64,000 nt of DNA from Halopiger goleimassiliensis (lineage in GTDB: Archaea > Halobacteriota > Halobacteria > Halobacteriales > Natrialbaceae), in NCBI RefSeq assembly GCF_000455345.1, contig NZ_HG315690.1, positions 2,890,339 to 2,954,338 on the forward strand, written 5' to 3'. Position 1 is the stretch's first letter, and the number at the start of each line of letters is the position of its first letter. Under the pieces are notes generated by a model that was given only the letters and a program-made list of their open reading frames with translations, did no database searches and was not told the origin of the DNA. A program made the position numbers and the translations under genes. Positions 52,544-62,175 of the stretch are shown here, one piece after another.

Positions 52544-53536
52544 TCAACAGATGATAATACCGTCACAAGCCTCGCACGGACAACAGAAGTATCCGAAATC
52601 GTCTTCCTCGATGATCTCCGCCACACAGACCGCACACGAGGGGGTCGCCCACCCACTCGAGCCGACGCAGGTGCCACAGGCGACGATTTCGACGGAGTAC
52701 ACGTTCGCGAGGTCGGCGATACAGTCCGTATCGGGAATTCCACACGGGGCACAGAGTGTCAACGGGTTCGCCAACAGGGAGTTGCAGTCACAGCCCTGCG
52801 TCGATACCTCTCTGTTTTTCTCCACTGGTAACGTCAGCGAGTCCGTCTCTTGCCTAACGTCGGCGTCGTCCGGCCAGAGCTTGGTGTGCTCGATCACGAC
52901 CGGAACGGTGTCGATCGAGTCGAGATCGACGTCACGTTCGCGCAGTTCCCGTTCGACCTCGGTGGGGTCACCGTCGTAGTCGACCGTTCGGGTAGTGACG
53001 TATCCGTGCGGGTCGATTTCCGCTGCAGTGTTCCAGACGATCGCGCCTGTTTCGGCGACGTCACCGTCGTCCTCGAGATCGAGGGAGTCGCTGTGTCTAG
53101 CGTCGAACGGGATTCTGACGAACTGCCACTCCCGATCCTGGTAGTTCGTCTCGTACCCCGTCACCGAACTCAGATCCGGCTCGAGACCGCGGGAAACGAG
53201 CTCCTGCCACATCGCGTTGACCCGCTCGTCGGACCGCGCGTCCGAGACGAGGCGGTTCTTCTCGCGTGCTGTCAGTTCGACCGTCTCCTTGTCCGGATCG
53301 AGTGAGACGGTCTCCGCGGCCGAAACGTTCGTGATCGACGCTCCAGCGAAGAGGCTTGCAACCACGCCCGCGAGGAACGATCGCCGGTTCCCGTTCCGGG
53401 ACTCTCGAGCGGCGTTCCACGCTTCGACACAGCCGCCACCGCTCTCGACCGCGTCGTTCAAACGCTCTCGGTGCGCTTCGGTGTCAGTCTGTTCGGACGT
53501 CGTGGCGTCAGTTTCTCGATCGATTTCGTCAGTCAT
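52544..53536 (-). CDS. Tat-exported precursor with 14-Cys C-terminal peptide (halocin C8-like candidate)
   Basis: The 330-residue protein has a hydrophilic pre-sequence and then a Tat signal (NRRSFLAGVVASLFAG, RR at 51-52). A hydrophilic middle domain (about 75-245) follows. The last 82 residues hold 14 cysteines (249, 251, 262, 265, 271, 287, 290, 301, 304, 318, 319, 321, 324, 330), several as CxxC. Halocin C8 is made from a Tat precursor whose N-terminal part gives immunity and whose Cys-rich C-terminus is the peptide antibiotic. The layout matches that plan, though the Cys pattern differs. A metal-binding surface protein is the alternative. The promoter is AT-rich and unlike the flanks. 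Confidence 0.75.
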   Translation of the reverse strand: MTDEIDRETDATTSEQTDTEAHRERLNDAVESGGGCVEAWNAARESRNGNRRSFLAGVVASLFAGASITNVSAAETVSLDPDKETVELTAREKNRLVSDARSDERVNAMWQELVSRGLEPDLSSVTGYETNYQDREWQFVRIPFDARHSDSLDLEDDGDVAETGAIVWNTAAEIDPHGYVTTRTVDYDGDPTEVERELRERDVDLDSIDTVPVVIEHTKLWPDDADVRQETDSLTLPVEKNREVSTQGCDCNSLLANPLTLCAPCGIPDTDCIADLANVYSVEIVACGTCVGSSGWATPSCAVCVAEIIEEDDFGYFCCPCEACDGIIIC

Positions 53537-53544
53537 TTTCTAAC

Positions 53545-53630
53545 ACCCGGATGGAAATTGATTACATTCTACGTAAAGCCCATTTTGCCTATACAATTAT
53601 GCTATTAATATGTTATAATAAGAGGGCGGA
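53545..53630 (-). promoter_or_regulatory. AT-rich promoter of the halocin-like gene
   Basis: Upstream of ATG 53536 the DNA turns AT-rich: GTTATAATAAG, TGCTATTAATATG and TACAATTATG lie within 53590-53625. Several TATA-like sites would give an mRNA with a leader of roughly 50-60 bases. The contrast with the GC-rich flanks suggests an acquired or strongly regulated gene. Confidence 0.45.
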
Positions 53631-53717
53631 ATAGACGGCCCTCCCCGGCAAACGTTGGACCAGAAGCGCTCCCCTCCCGTTCCGGTCCTGCATCGCGCGG
53701 CTCGGCTCACGGTGGTT

Positions 53718-53864
53718 CGAGAGAGCTACGCTCTCTCGTCATCTCGCAGAACTTCGCTCCGCGACGACTCATCGAGGTGGCTTCGCCACCTCGAGATCAC
53801 GAAAGGCGCTTCGCGCCTTTCGATCGACTTCGCCGTTCGCCTAATCGCGGCGCGTCGCGCCGCG
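53718..53864. repeat. Array of perfect short hairpins
   Basis: The gap 53537-53933 holds no credible gene. Four perfect inverted repeats follow one another: CGAGAGAGC with GCTCTCTCG (53718-53738), CGAGGTGGC with GCCACCTCG (53773-53793), CGAAAGGCGC with GCGCCTTTCG (53800-53822), and CGCGGCG with CGCCGCG (53846-53864). The first has a TAC loop, and the second and third have a TTC loop. They lie 70-200 bases beyond the aminotransferase stop, on its 3' side. Confidence 0.6.
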
Positions 53865-53933
53865 CACTCCACATCGGTCGTCGGCCCGCTCACTCGCGCT
53901 GCTCGCTCGCGGTACCGTGTTCGGTGACTGGAT

Positions 53934-55055
53934 TCAGAGGCCCGCAACGTCCTCGATGGCGTCGGTCAGCGCTGCGATCGACTCGCGGTCGTGTTCGCCC
54001 ATGTGCCCGATACGGAACGTCTTCTCGCCCAGATCCGAGCCGTAGCCGTTAGCGAAGACCATGTCGTACTCCTCGCTGACGGCCTCGATGGTTTCCGCGA
54101 CGTCGATCCCCTGCGTGTTCTCGATGCAGGAGACGGTCTGGGATTCGTAGCCCTCCTCGGGGAACATGTCGAAGTGTTCGCGTGCCCACTCGCGGGTGTA
54201 CTCGGCCATCTCGCGGTGGCGCTCGTCCCGGGCGTCGTGGCCCTCCTCGAGCATATGCTTCATCTGCTTTCGGTACGCGAGCATGACGGGGATCGCGGGC
54301 GTGGAGTGGGTCTGGCCCTTCCGGTCGTAGTAGTCCAGCGAGCGCTGGAAGCCGCCGTACCACGAGGCCGAGTCGGACTCGAGTTCGCGCTCGTAGGCCT
54401 CGTCGCTGACGACGCAGACGGCCAGGCCGGGCGGCATGGCGAAGGCCTTCTGGACGGAGGTGAAGATGACGTCGACGTTGTGCTCGTCGATGTCGACGTA
54501 ATCGCCGCCCAGCGCGGAGACGGCGTCGACGACGAAGTAGGTGTCCGGGTACTCGGCGATTACGTCGCCGATCTCCTCGATGGGGTTGCGGACGCCCGTC
54601 GAGGACTCGTTCATCACGCACGTGACGACGTCGTACTCGGTGTCGCTTCGCTCGAGCACCTCGCGAACGTCCCCGGGTTTGACCGCCTGGCCCCACTCGT
54701 ACTCGAGGGTATCGACGTTCTTGCCGAGGCGTTCGGCCACGTTGGCCTGTCGCTCGCTGAAACTGCCGCAGGTCGTCACGAGGAGGTTCTCGTCGACGAG
54801 GTTCAGGATGGCGCTCTCCATGAACGCCGTCCCCGACGCCGTGAGGACGATCACCTCGTGGTCGGTGCCGAGGAACTCCTTGGTGTCCTCGACGATGGTC
54901 GTGTAGAGGTCGGTCATCCGGTCCATCCGGTGGCCGAACAGCGGCTGGTTCATCGCCTCGAGGACGTCCTCGCGAACCTCCGTCGGGCCCGGGATGTACA
55001 GCGTCTTCTCGGGATAATCGTCGGTATACTCGCGTTTGTCGGGCACGAAACTCAC
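53934..55055 (-). CDS. PLP-dependent aminotransferase, class V (alanine-glyoxylate/serine-pyruvate type)
   Basis: GTG 55055 gives 373 residues. A second GTG at 55046 is also possible. TLYIPGPTEVREDVLEAM is the typical start of alanine-glyoxylate aminotransferases. VLTASGTAFMESAILNLV binds the PLP phosphate, VVDAVSALGGDYVDIDE holds the pyridine-N Asp, and TSVQKAFAMPPGLA has the Schiff-base Lys. The enzyme probably interconverts small amino and oxo acids such as alanine, serine or glyoxylate. Confidence 0.92.
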   Translation of the reverse strand: MSFVPDKREYTDDYPEKTLYIPGPTEVREDVLEAMNQPLFGHRMDRMTDLYTTIVEDTKEFLGTDHEVIVLTASGTAFMESAILNLVDENLLVTTCGSFSERQANVAERLGKNVDTLEYEWGQAVKPGDVREVLERSDTEYDVVTCVMNESSTGVRNPIEEIGDVIAEYPDTYFVVDAVSALGGDYVDIDEHNVDVIFTSVQKAFAMPPGLAVCVVSDEAYERELESDSASWYGGFQRSLDYYDRKGQTHSTPAIPVMLAYRKQMKHMLEEGHDARDERHREMAEYTREWAREHFDMFPEEGYESQTVSCIENTQGIDVAETIEAVSEEYDMVFANGYGSDLGEKTFRIGHMGEHDRESIAALTDAIEDVAGL

Positions 55056-55146
55056 CTGATACGGAGACGTGGGCGGCGAGACGGTATGGGAGTTTTGATG
55101 GAGGCGGATAGCGCCGCCCCACGTGAGGTTCTCGTGGATGGGTGGC

Positions 55147-55695
55147 CTACCCGCCCCCAGCCTCGTCGCCGCTGTCCTCGTCGTCTCCGCCGCTACCGTC
55201 TTCGTCGTCACCGTCCTCGGATTCTTGCACCTCGATCTCACCGACCATCTCGCTCGTGTGGATGTCACACATGTACTCGACGAGGTCCGTCGTCGCCTCG
55301 AACGACAGCGTGGCCGTCTCGCCTTCCTCGTTGAGAATCTCGGTCTCCGCGAGCGGGTCGTGCATCGCGGAATCGTCCTCCTCCGCGTCGGCGTCGTAGA
55401 CGCCGAGGTTGTGATCTTCACCGTCGCCGTTCTCCCAGGAGAGTTCGTACTCGGTACCCGCCTCGAGAACCAGCGTCGGATTTCGCTCGTCGAGGATGAG
55501 TTCAGGTTCGACGCCGGTCCAGCCGTCGGTCGTCGCCTCGAGCGCGATCGCGTCGACGTCGGCCCAGGCGTCGGCAGCCGGTTCGTCGCCGTCGTCGCTT
55601 TCGGTTCCGGGACCGCCACAGCCGGCGAGGGCGGTCGTCAGGCCGGCGATCCCGACCAGTCGAAGCGCCTCGCGTCGGGGAAGCGAATCGGTCAT
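55147..55695 (-). CDS. Cupredoxin lipoprotein (halocyanin/plastocyanin-like)
   Basis: The 182-residue protein has a Tat-type lipoprotein leader (PRREALRLVGIAGLTTALAGC, Cys26). A cupredoxin domain spans about 45-158. The type 1 copper ligands are His95 (GEDHNLGVY), Cys143, His146 and Met150 (CDIHTSEMVG). It should carry electrons at the outer membrane face. The C-terminus is an acidic Gly/Asp/Glu tail. A paralogue with a changed axial ligand lies 178 bases upstream on the same strand. Confidence 0.88.
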   Translation of the reverse strand: MTDSLPRREALRLVGIAGLTTALAGCGGPGTESDDGDEPAADAWADVDAIALEATTDGWTGVEPELILDERNPTLVLEAGTEYELSWENGDGEDHNLGVYDADAEEDDSAMHDPLAETEILNEEGETATLSFEATTDLVEYMCDIHTSEMVGEIEVQESEDGDDEDGSGGDDEDSGDEAGGG

Positions 55696-55873
55696 ACGAA
55701 CTCGACGCGCGTCGCGGGGAAAAGTCGACGGCCGACATGTTCGCGGCGCTGCGGGACAGGCGATCGGTCAAAAAGTGCAGTGAGAATCGATCGCTCGACA
55801 CCGACGGACCTCGAACCGGGTCGCGGCCGCGACGGCCTCGAGCGAAGTGCTCTCCCAGAATCGCTCGCGGTCG

Positions 55874-56362
55874 TTACTCGACGACGAGGTCGCCGACCTG
55901 CTGGAGTTCGTGGTAGGAGCAGATGTAGGTGGTCATCTCGCTGGAGGCTTCGAACTCGAGGGTCGCACTCTCGCCTTGGTCGCCGACGTCGTCGGTCTCC
56001 TCGAGGGTCTCGTCGTCGTCGTTACGGAGCTGGAGGTCGTGGGTAGCGCCGTCGCCGTTGGTCCACTCGATGGTGTACTCCTCGCCCTCCTCGAGGACGA
56101 GCGTCGGGTTCTCGACGCCGTCGATGTCGCCAGCAGCGCCTTCCCAGCCGGTGGTGTAGCCCTCGAGTTCGATCGTCTCGTCGGGCGAGATCTCGAACTC
56201 GTCGCCGTCGCCACCGTTGCCACCGTTGCCGCCGTTGCCGCCGTTACCTTCTTCGCCGTTACCATTACCGCCGTCGTCGCTACAGCCAGCGATGAGCCCC
56301 GTGGCAGCCGCAGCACCGGTGAGCTTCAGCGCAGTCCGTCGTGAAACACTCTTCTCGTGCAT
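55874..56362 (-). CDS. Cupredoxin lipoprotein with axial Gln
   Basis: The 162-residue protein has a Tat lipobox leader (VSRRTALKLTGAAAATGLIAGC, Cys27) and a Gly/Asn-rich linker with repeated GGN units (about 31-52). The cupredoxin domain (about 55-161) has His108 (ATHDLQL), Cys148 and His151. The axial position is Gln155 (CSYHELQQVG), where the paralogue has Met. In stellacyanin an axial Gln lowers the redox potential. It is probably an outer-face electron carrier. Confidence 0.85.
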   Translation of the reverse strand: MHEKSVSRRTALKLTGAAAATGLIAGCSDDGGNGNGEEGNGGNGGNGGNGGDGDEFEISPDETIELEGYTTGWEGAAGDIDGVENPTLVLEEGEEYTIEWTNGDGATHDLQLRNDDDETLEETDDVGDQGESATLEFEASSEMTTYICSYHELQQVGDLVVE

Positions 56363-56548
56363 ACTCAGCTATCGGTAAGTTTCGGGAACATAAAAAGGGA
56401 TTCCCTCTGGTCGTGCATAGTTATGCGATCACATACCACCAAAACCCCCGTAGTTGTTCACGTGTGCGGATATTTACGCCATCACGAGTTCAAATTGAGA
56501 GAAGGTCGTATTTGAAAGAGGAAGACTGACGAATCGTGCGAATGGGCA

Positions 56549-57778
56549 TCACGCGTTCGGATCACCGGTCTCGAGTTGCTCGCGGGCACCGAGCGAGAGA
56601 CGAAGGAACAGCGGGACCGTGACGACGGCGATCAGGATCTCGAGGCCGCCGACGACGAGAAAAGCGGAGCCGTAGCCGTAGGAACCGGCGACCAGACCGC
56701 CCACCAGGAACCCGCCGAGGAAGCCGAGACTTCCGGCGAGGTTGAAGCCGGCCATCGCGAGGCCGCGTTCGCTCTCGGCGGCGACGTCCGTGACCAGCGC
56801 CATCGTCGCGGGGGAGACGAGCGCACCAAGGACGCCGACGCCGATCATCGCCACGGCGGCGGTCACGACCGTAGGTACGGCACCGACGGCCAGGATACCC
56901 ACGCCGTAGCACATCGAACCGATCACGATCGGGATCCGGCGGCCGATCCGATCCGACAGGGCACCCATCGGGTACTGCAACAGCGCGAACGGGGCGAAAA
57001 AGCAGGCCAGCAGGAGGCCGGTCGTTCCGGGACCGATCTCGAAGGCGTCCTGGAAGTACCGGGTGCCGACGAGCGCGAAGAAGCCCGCAGTCATGCGGTC
57101 GACGAACCCGAACGCGAAGGGAATGGACAGCGTCGGCCGTCGGCGAACGCCCCTGAGCAGCGCCCGAGCGGTCCGTCGGTGGCTGGGTGCCCGATCCTCG
57201 AGCGTCCAGACGAGCGTCCCGACGACGACGAGCAACCCGGCGGCGGCGAGCAGCGGCGCGAGCGGGTCGAGTTCCGATAGCTGGCCGCCGATCGGCGCGC
57301 CGAGCGCGGCCCCGAGACCGATGGCGATGCCGGCCGCACCCATGTTCCGGCCGTGCCCGCCCTCGAGGTCCATCAGCATGGTCATCGTGAGCGAGAACGC
57401 GCCGATGGTCATCGCACCCTGGAAGAATCGCAGGAGGAGCACGCCCTCGAACGGGATCGAACCGACGACCGGGACGGCCGCAAGCGTCGCGTAACCGACC
57501 GCGCCGGCGAGCGCGCCGGCGACGATGAACGGCGTTCGGCGGCCGGTGACGTCGCTGAGCGTCCCCCAGACTCCGACGAAGACGACGTAACCGACGAACT
57601 CCGCGACGAGGAACCACATGCTGGCGTCGAGTTCGCTCGCGGCCAGTTCGGACGGCGACGTGTCCGCCCCCAGCGCGTCCACGAGCGTACCGATGCCCGG
57701 ATAGAGCAGTAGCTGCGAGAAGAGGACGGCGAAGACGACGGCCGCGAGGACGATACGATCTCGGTCTCTCGAGTGCAC
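56549..57778 (-). CDS. Major facilitator superfamily transporter
   Basis: The 409-residue protein has about 12 transmembrane helices. The A-like motif GTLSDVTGRRTPFIVAG (about 66-82) and its mirror GALSDRIGRRIPIVIG (about 274-289) mark the two halves. It resembles drug/proton antiporters, but the substrate is not apparent. The start lies 61 bases downstream of the GT87-type gene stop on the same strand. Confidence 0.9.
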   Translation of the reverse strand: MHSRDRDRIVLAAVVFAVLFSQLLLYPGIGTLVDALGADTSPSELAASELDASMWFLVAEFVGYVVFVGVWGTLSDVTGRRTPFIVAGALAGAVGYATLAAVPVVGSIPFEGVLLLRFFQGAMTIGAFSLTMTMLMDLEGGHGRNMGAAGIAIGLGAALGAPIGGQLSELDPLAPLLAAAGLLVVVGTLVWTLEDRAPSHRRTARALLRGVRRRPTLSIPFAFGFVDRMTAGFFALVGTRYFQDAFEIGPGTTGLLLACFFAPFALLQYPMGALSDRIGRRIPIVIGSMCYGVGILAVGAVPTVVTAAVAMIGVGVLGALVSPATMALVTDVAAESERGLAMAGFNLAGSLGFLGGFLVGGLVAGSYGYGSAFLVVGGLEILIAVVTVPLFLRLSLGAREQLETGDPNA

Positions 57779-57839
57779 GCTCGGCGGTACGGGCTGTAGG
57801 ACTAAGAACTCGGTTATCTCGGTTGACGGGTTCCGGAAG

Positions 57840-59123
57840 CTACGACGACGCGCGCCCGGTCGATTCGCGCGCGACTCCCCGGCGATACCGGTGACAGACG
57901 CAGCCGGCGAGCATCACCAGACAGCCCACCAGGACGGGTGAGGCAACCGAGAGGACGGCGAAGCCGACGGTCTCGAGCGGCCCCGCGAACGGCGAGGGAA
58001 CCAATTCGACGATCGATGCGAACGTCCGACCCATGACGACGACGTTCGCGAGCAGAGCGCCCCCGACGAGCAGCCCTCGAGCGAGGGGATCGGCGACGAG
58101 ATACACCGCTGGAACGAGCGTCGCGAAGACGATCGGGTAATAGAGCGGATACGAGGGGAAGTAGACGAACACCGCAAGCAACGTCGCGTGGGCCGCGAGG
58201 AGCCGGTCGGTAGACGTCTCGAGGTCGGTGTAGACGTACGCGAGCAGCGGCGCGAGGACGACCGCCGCGAGGGGCCACAGGAGCGTCGGCTCGAGGTCCG
58301 GCAACAGGTACGACAGCGGCCGCCTGACGGTCACGTAGGTTTCCATCGGATCGAGGCCGCCGGCGAAGACCGCGTCGTCGGTCCGGCCCAGCAGGGCGTC
58401 CCGGAAGAACGTCCGGGTGCGGTCGAGGCCGAAGATGGCGACACCGAGCGCGAGTCCGCCGACGCCGGTCACGAGCGCGCCGGCGACGGCCCGCCACGCC
58501 CGGAGCCTGAGCAGCCAGACGCCGACTGCGGCCGGGAACACCTTCAGCAGCGCCGCGCCTCCCAGCGCGACGCCGCCCAGCGTCTCGAGGCGGTCCGACG
58601 ACAATCGTCCAGTGGCCGCGTCCGCCGAAACCGATCGCTCGAGCAGCCACAGCCCCAGCCCGACCAGCAGTCCCATCCGGAGGTTGACCTGGCCGTAGAC
58701 CAGCGACGGCATCGTGTGAACGGAAGCGACGACGAAGCCGGCGATCATGGCGTAATCGAGTCGCTCGAGGTCGCGGTGGCGCTCGATCCAGCGGACGATC
58801 ACCCAGGCCAGCAGGAGGCCGACGCCCACCTCGAGCAGCGTGTGGACGGCGAAGCCGGTCCGGAGCCCGACGACGGTAAACGGGAGGAAGGGGACGATCG
58901 TGATCGGCGGGTAGAGGTAGTAGAACTCGGGGAACCGCTCCGGCGCGACGTCGTAGAAGTCCGCCCCCGCGAGCGCCGCCTCGGCGGCGACCCGGTAGAC
59001 CTCGAAGTTCGCGGCGACCATGTGGGCGCGCTCGAGCGCCATGCTGGCGAGCATGACGACTCCCAGCAGGATGCCGGACGCGAGAACCGCACGAGCACCC
59101 CTCGCGGGTGGCGGACTGGTCAC
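57840..59123 (-). CDS. GT87-type polyprenyl-phosphate mannosyltransferase-like membrane protein
   Basis: The 427-residue protein has about ten transmembrane helices. The first extracytoplasmic loop has FEVYRVAAEAALAGADFYDVAP and FYYLYPPITIVPFLP, typical of the DUF2029/GT87 family, which uses lipid-linked sugars. GQVNLRMGLLVGLGLWLLERS and LLKVFPAAVGVWLL follow. It may mannosylate surface lipids or glycoproteins, inferred from the family. Confidence 0.85.
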   Translation of the reverse strand: MTSPPPARGARAVLASGILLGVVMLASMALERAHMVAANFEVYRVAAEAALAGADFYDVAPERFPEFYYLYPPITIVPFLPFTVVGLRTGFAVHTLLEVGVGLLLAWVIVRWIERHRDLERLDYAMIAGFVVASVHTMPSLVYGQVNLRMGLLVGLGLWLLERSVSADAATGRLSSDRLETLGGVALGGAALLKVFPAAVGVWLLRLRAWRAVAGALVTGVGGLALGVAIFGLDRTRTFFRDALLGRTDDAVFAGGLDPMETYVTVRRPLSYLLPDLEPTLLWPLAAVVLAPLLAYVYTDLETSTDRLLAAHATLLAVFVYFPSYPLYYPIVFATLVPAVYLVADPLARGLLVGGALLANVVVMGRTFASIVELVPSPFAGPLETVGFAVLSVASPVLVGCLVMLAGCVCHRYRRGVARESTGRASS

Positions 59124-59229
59124 GGGAGTCGGTTTCGACCGCCGGTAAGTCAGTGTAGCGATTCCCGGAAACGGGAGTGTCAGGATCCGCTGTACTCGCG
59201 CTTATCTCCGCTCGAGGCGTAGCTTCCGC

Positions 59230-59475
59230 ATGGATTCGTCCTCATCCCAGTCGCGATCGCCCACCCGGACGCAACGCGAGGCCCAGCGGTCGCTTCACCA
59301 CCGTATCGCGACGCTCGAGGAGAACCAGCGGACACTCGAACGAACGCTGCACGGCCTCGCTATCGAAACCGGCGTGATCGTCGCCGGGCGGTGTGCCCGC
59401 TGTGGGAAAGCGGACATGCTCGGGACGGACGGGATGGTTCACTGCCCCCACTGCGGGAACCGACACTCGCTCTGA
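59230..59475 (+). CDS. Small zinc-ribbon protein
   Basis: The 81-residue protein has a helical N-terminus (about 15-45, a short coiled coil) and a C-terminal zinc ribbon with CARCGK and CPHCGN. Small proteins of this type are numerous in haloarchaea and may bind nucleic acids or partner proteins. The function is unknown. Confidence 0.75.
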   Translation: MDSSSSQSRSPTRTQREAQRSLHHRIATLEENQRTLERTLHGLAIETGVIVAGRCARCGKADMLGTDGMVHCPHCGNRHSL

Positions 59476-59575
59476 GGGCCAGTCGGTGGACGGTAGCGTG
59501 TGACAGAGGGCGATCGCCTGCGGTTTTTGCCGTTACTGAGGCGCATATGAAGATCGAGGAGTATGCGTACTAAAC

Positions 59576-60919
59576 ATGAGCGACGACGAGAGCGACGGGA
59601 CCGCCGACGAGTCAGACCGTCCCGGCGGCGGATTCGGGACGCGAAGCGTCCACGCCGGCCAGCGGCCCGATCCGGAGACGGGCGCGCAGGCCCCGCCGAT
59701 CCACCAGACCACCTCATACGTCTTCGACGACGCCGACACGGCGGCCGCCCGCTACGCCCTCGAGGAGGAGGGATACATCTACTCCCGCATCGCGAACCCC
59801 ACGGTGCGAACGCTCGAGGAACGCCTCGCCTCCCTCGAGGGCGGGGGCGACGCGGTCGCGACGGCCAGCGGACTGGCAGCGCTCGATTCTGCGACGCTCG
59901 TACTCGCCAAGGCGGGCGACAACGTGGTCTGTTCGACGGACACCTACGGCGGGACGACCGCCTACCTCTCGAAGACCGCCGCGGCCCGCCGGGACGTCGA
60001 AGCGCGGTTCGTCCCGACGCTCGAGTACAACGCCTACGCGGACGCGATCGACGAAGACACCGCGTTCGTCCACGTCGAGACGATCGGCAACCCGTCGCTC
60101 GTGACCCCCGATTTCGAACGCATCGCCGACATCGCCCACGACCGCGGCGTCCCACTCGTGGTGGACAACACGTTCGCGACGCCCGCCCTGTGTCGTCCCC
60201 TCGAGCACGGTGCCGACGTCGTCTGGGAGTCGACGACCAAGTGGCTCCACGGCTCCGGGACGACCGTCGGCGGCGTCCTCGTCGACGGCGGCGACTTCCC
60301 GTGGGCGGAAGAGGGGTACGAGGAGATCGCCGGTCCGAACCACGCCTACCCCGACGTCGACTTCTCGCGGGACTTCCCCGAGGCACCGTTCGCCGCCGCC
60401 GTTCGGTATCGGTCGCTGCGCAGCCTCGGCAACCAGCAGTCACCGTTCGACGCCTGGCAAACGCTGCAGGGACTCGAGTCGCTGCCCCTGCGCGTGGAGA
60501 AACACTGCGAGAACGCCGCCATCGTCGCGGAGTACCTCGAGGACCACGAGGACGTCGCCTGGGTCACCCACCCCGGACTCGAGTCGCACCCGACCCACGA
60601 GAACGCCGAGCGGTACCTCGCCGATTACGGCGGGATGGTCTCGTTCGGACTCGAGGGCGGATTCGAGGCCGGGAAAACGTTCTGCGAGGAGGTCGAACTC
60701 GCCTCCTTCCTGGCGAACATCGGCGACGCGAAGACGCTGGTGATCCACCCCGCGAGCACGACCCACGGGCAGTTGACGCCCGCGGAACGCGAGGAGGCCG
60801 GCGTCACCGAGGACCTGATCCGGATGTCCGTCGGCATCGAGGACCCCAGGGACATCCTGGCCGACCTCGAGCGGGCGATCGAGGCGGCGACGCGCGCCTG
60901 TCGGGGGGACGACCCATGA
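59576..60919 (+). CDS. metY: O-acetylhomoserine sulfhydrylase / cystathionine gamma-synthase family
   Basis: The 447-residue PLP enzyme has [19 protein letters not shown] at the start and [25 protein letters not shown] binding includes [17 protein letters not shown] and the Schiff-base Lys222 in [11 protein letters not shown]. It likely converts O-acetylhomoserine to homocysteine. The stop overlaps the metX start (ATGA at 60916-60919), so the two are coupled. A short frame (MKIEEYAY, 59547-59573) ends two bases before the ATG; its significance is unclear. Confidence 0.9.
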   Translation: MSDDESDGTADESDRPGGGFGTRSVHAGQRPDPETGAQAPPIHQTTSYVFDDADTAAARYALEEEGYIYSRIANPTVRTLEERLASLEGGGDAVATASGLAALDSATLVLAKAGDNVVCSTDTYGGTTAYLSKTAAARRDVEARFVPTLEYNAYADAIDEDTAFVHVETIGNPSLVTPDFERIADIAHDRGVPLVVDNTFATPALCRPLEHGADVVWESTTKWLHGSGTTVGGVLVDGGDFPWAEEGYEEIAGPNHAYPDVDFSRDFPEAPFAAAVRYRSLRSLGNQQSPFDAWQTLQGLESLPLRVEKHCENAAIVAEYLEDHEDVAWVTHPGLESHPTHENAERYLADYGGMVSFGLEGGFEAGKTFCEEVELASFLANIGDAKTLVIHPASTTHGQLTPAEREEAGVTEDLIRMSVGIEDPRDILADLERAIEAATRACRGDDP

Positions 60920-62175
60920 CGACGAAAGACACCGTCGACCTCGGCGAGTTCGAGTTCCTCTCGGGCGAGTCGATCCCCTCGCTCGAGGTCGCCTACGAGA
61001 CCTACGGCGAGTTCACGGGCGACAGCGCGGAGCAACGCTCCGCGAGCGATCGGGCGCGGCCCGAAAGCAACGCCGTGTTGATCTGTCACGCCCTGACGGG
61101 CAGTTCCCACGTCGCGCGCCGCCCCGACGCCGGCGGAGAGACCGCGGGTCAGGCGCGGGCCTGGTGGGGCGACGTGGTCGGTCCCGGGAAGGCCATCGAC
61201 ACCACCGAGTACTACGTGGTCTGTGCGAACGTCCCGGGCTCCTGTTACGGCACGACGGGACCAGCGAGCGAGAACCCCGAAACTGGCGAGCCCTACGGCA
61301 CTGACTTCCCGCCGGTGACGGTCGGCGACTGGACCCGCGCCCAGCGAAAACTGCTCGACGAACTCGGCGTCGGTCGCCTCCACGCCGTCGTCGGCGGCAG
61401 CGTCGGCGGGATGAACGTCCTCGACTGGCTGCGCCGGTATCCCGACGACGTCGAGCGCGCGGGGGCGGTCGCGACCGCCGCGCGACTCGATCCGCAGTGT
61501 CTCGCGCTCGACACCGTCGCTCGGCGCGCGATCACCAGCGATCCGAACTGGAACGGCGGTCACTACTACGGCGGCCCCGAACCCGACGACGGCCTCGCCC
61601 GCGCGCGCCAGATCGGTCACGTCATGTACCTCTCGAAGTCCTCGATGGCCCGCAAGTTCGGGCGTCGCTCCGCGGGGCGGGAGACGGTCCGCGAGGAGCC
61701 GCCGGACCCCGCCGCGGCCTTCTTCCCGTACCGGGAGGTCGAGTCCTACCTGGACTACCAGGCCGAGAAGTTCGTCGACCGGTTCGACGCCAACAGCTAC
61801 CTCTACCTGACCCGCGCGATGGACGACTTCGACCTCTCGGCAGGCTACGAGTCGGACGCCGACGCACTGGCCGCGTTCGAGGGCGAACTGCTGATCCTGT
61901 CGTTCACCGGCGACTGGCACTTCACCGTCGAGCAGGCCGAGTCGCTGGCCGAGGCCGCCCGCGAGGCCGACGTCGACGTCGCCCACCACGTCGTCGAGTC
62001 CGACCACGGCCACGACGCCTTCCTCGTCGAACCCGAAAAAGTGGGACCGCCGCTCTCGGCATTCCTCGAGACCGGCCTCGAGGGACGGACCATCACCGAT
62101 ACGACGACCGAGGGACGCGAGTCGTCCTCCTCGGAGACGTTCGCGCCGGTCCACACGAGCCTCTTTTCGGAGTGA
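60916..62175 (+). CDS. metX: Homoserine O-acetyltransferase
   Basis: ATG 60916 gives 419 residues. The alpha/beta-hydrolase fold has the nucleophile Ser162 in [27 protein letters not shown] forms the oxyanion region and [13 protein letters not shown] holds the catalytic His. Acetyl-CoA acetylates homoserine, supplying metY next door for methionine synthesis. The C-terminus has an unusual Ser/Thr-rich extension after the catalytic His region. Confidence 0.94.
   Translation: MTTKDTVDLGEFEFLSGESIPSLEVAYETYGEFTGDSAEQRSASDRARPESNAVLICHALTGSSHVARRPDAGGETAGQARAWWGDVVGPGKAIDTTEYYVVCANVPGSCYGTTGPASENPETGEPYGTDFPPVTVGDWTRAQRKLLDELGVGRLHAVVGGSVGGMNVLDWLRRYPDDVERAGAVATAARLDPQCLALDTVARRAITSDPNWNGGHYYGGPEPDDGLARARQIGHVMYLSKSSMARKFGRRSAGRETVREEPPDPAAAFFPYREVESYLDYQAEKFVDRFDANSYLYLTRAMDDFDLSAGYESDADALAAFEGELLILSFTGDWHFTVEQAESLAEAAREADVDVAHHVVESDHGHDAFLVEPEKVGPPLSAFLETGLEGRTITDTTTEGRESSSSETFAPVHTSLFSE

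Noticed and set aside
53537-53933. tRNA or other classical RNA gene in the hairpin array
   Set aside because: No cloverleaf or tRNA consensus such as GGTTCRA in the T arm could be placed. The hairpins are independent short stems.
55994-56300. Tandem repeat in the second cupredoxin gene (GGN units) as a mobile or satellite element
   Set aside because: It is in frame and encodes a normal Gly/Asn-rich lipoprotein linker.
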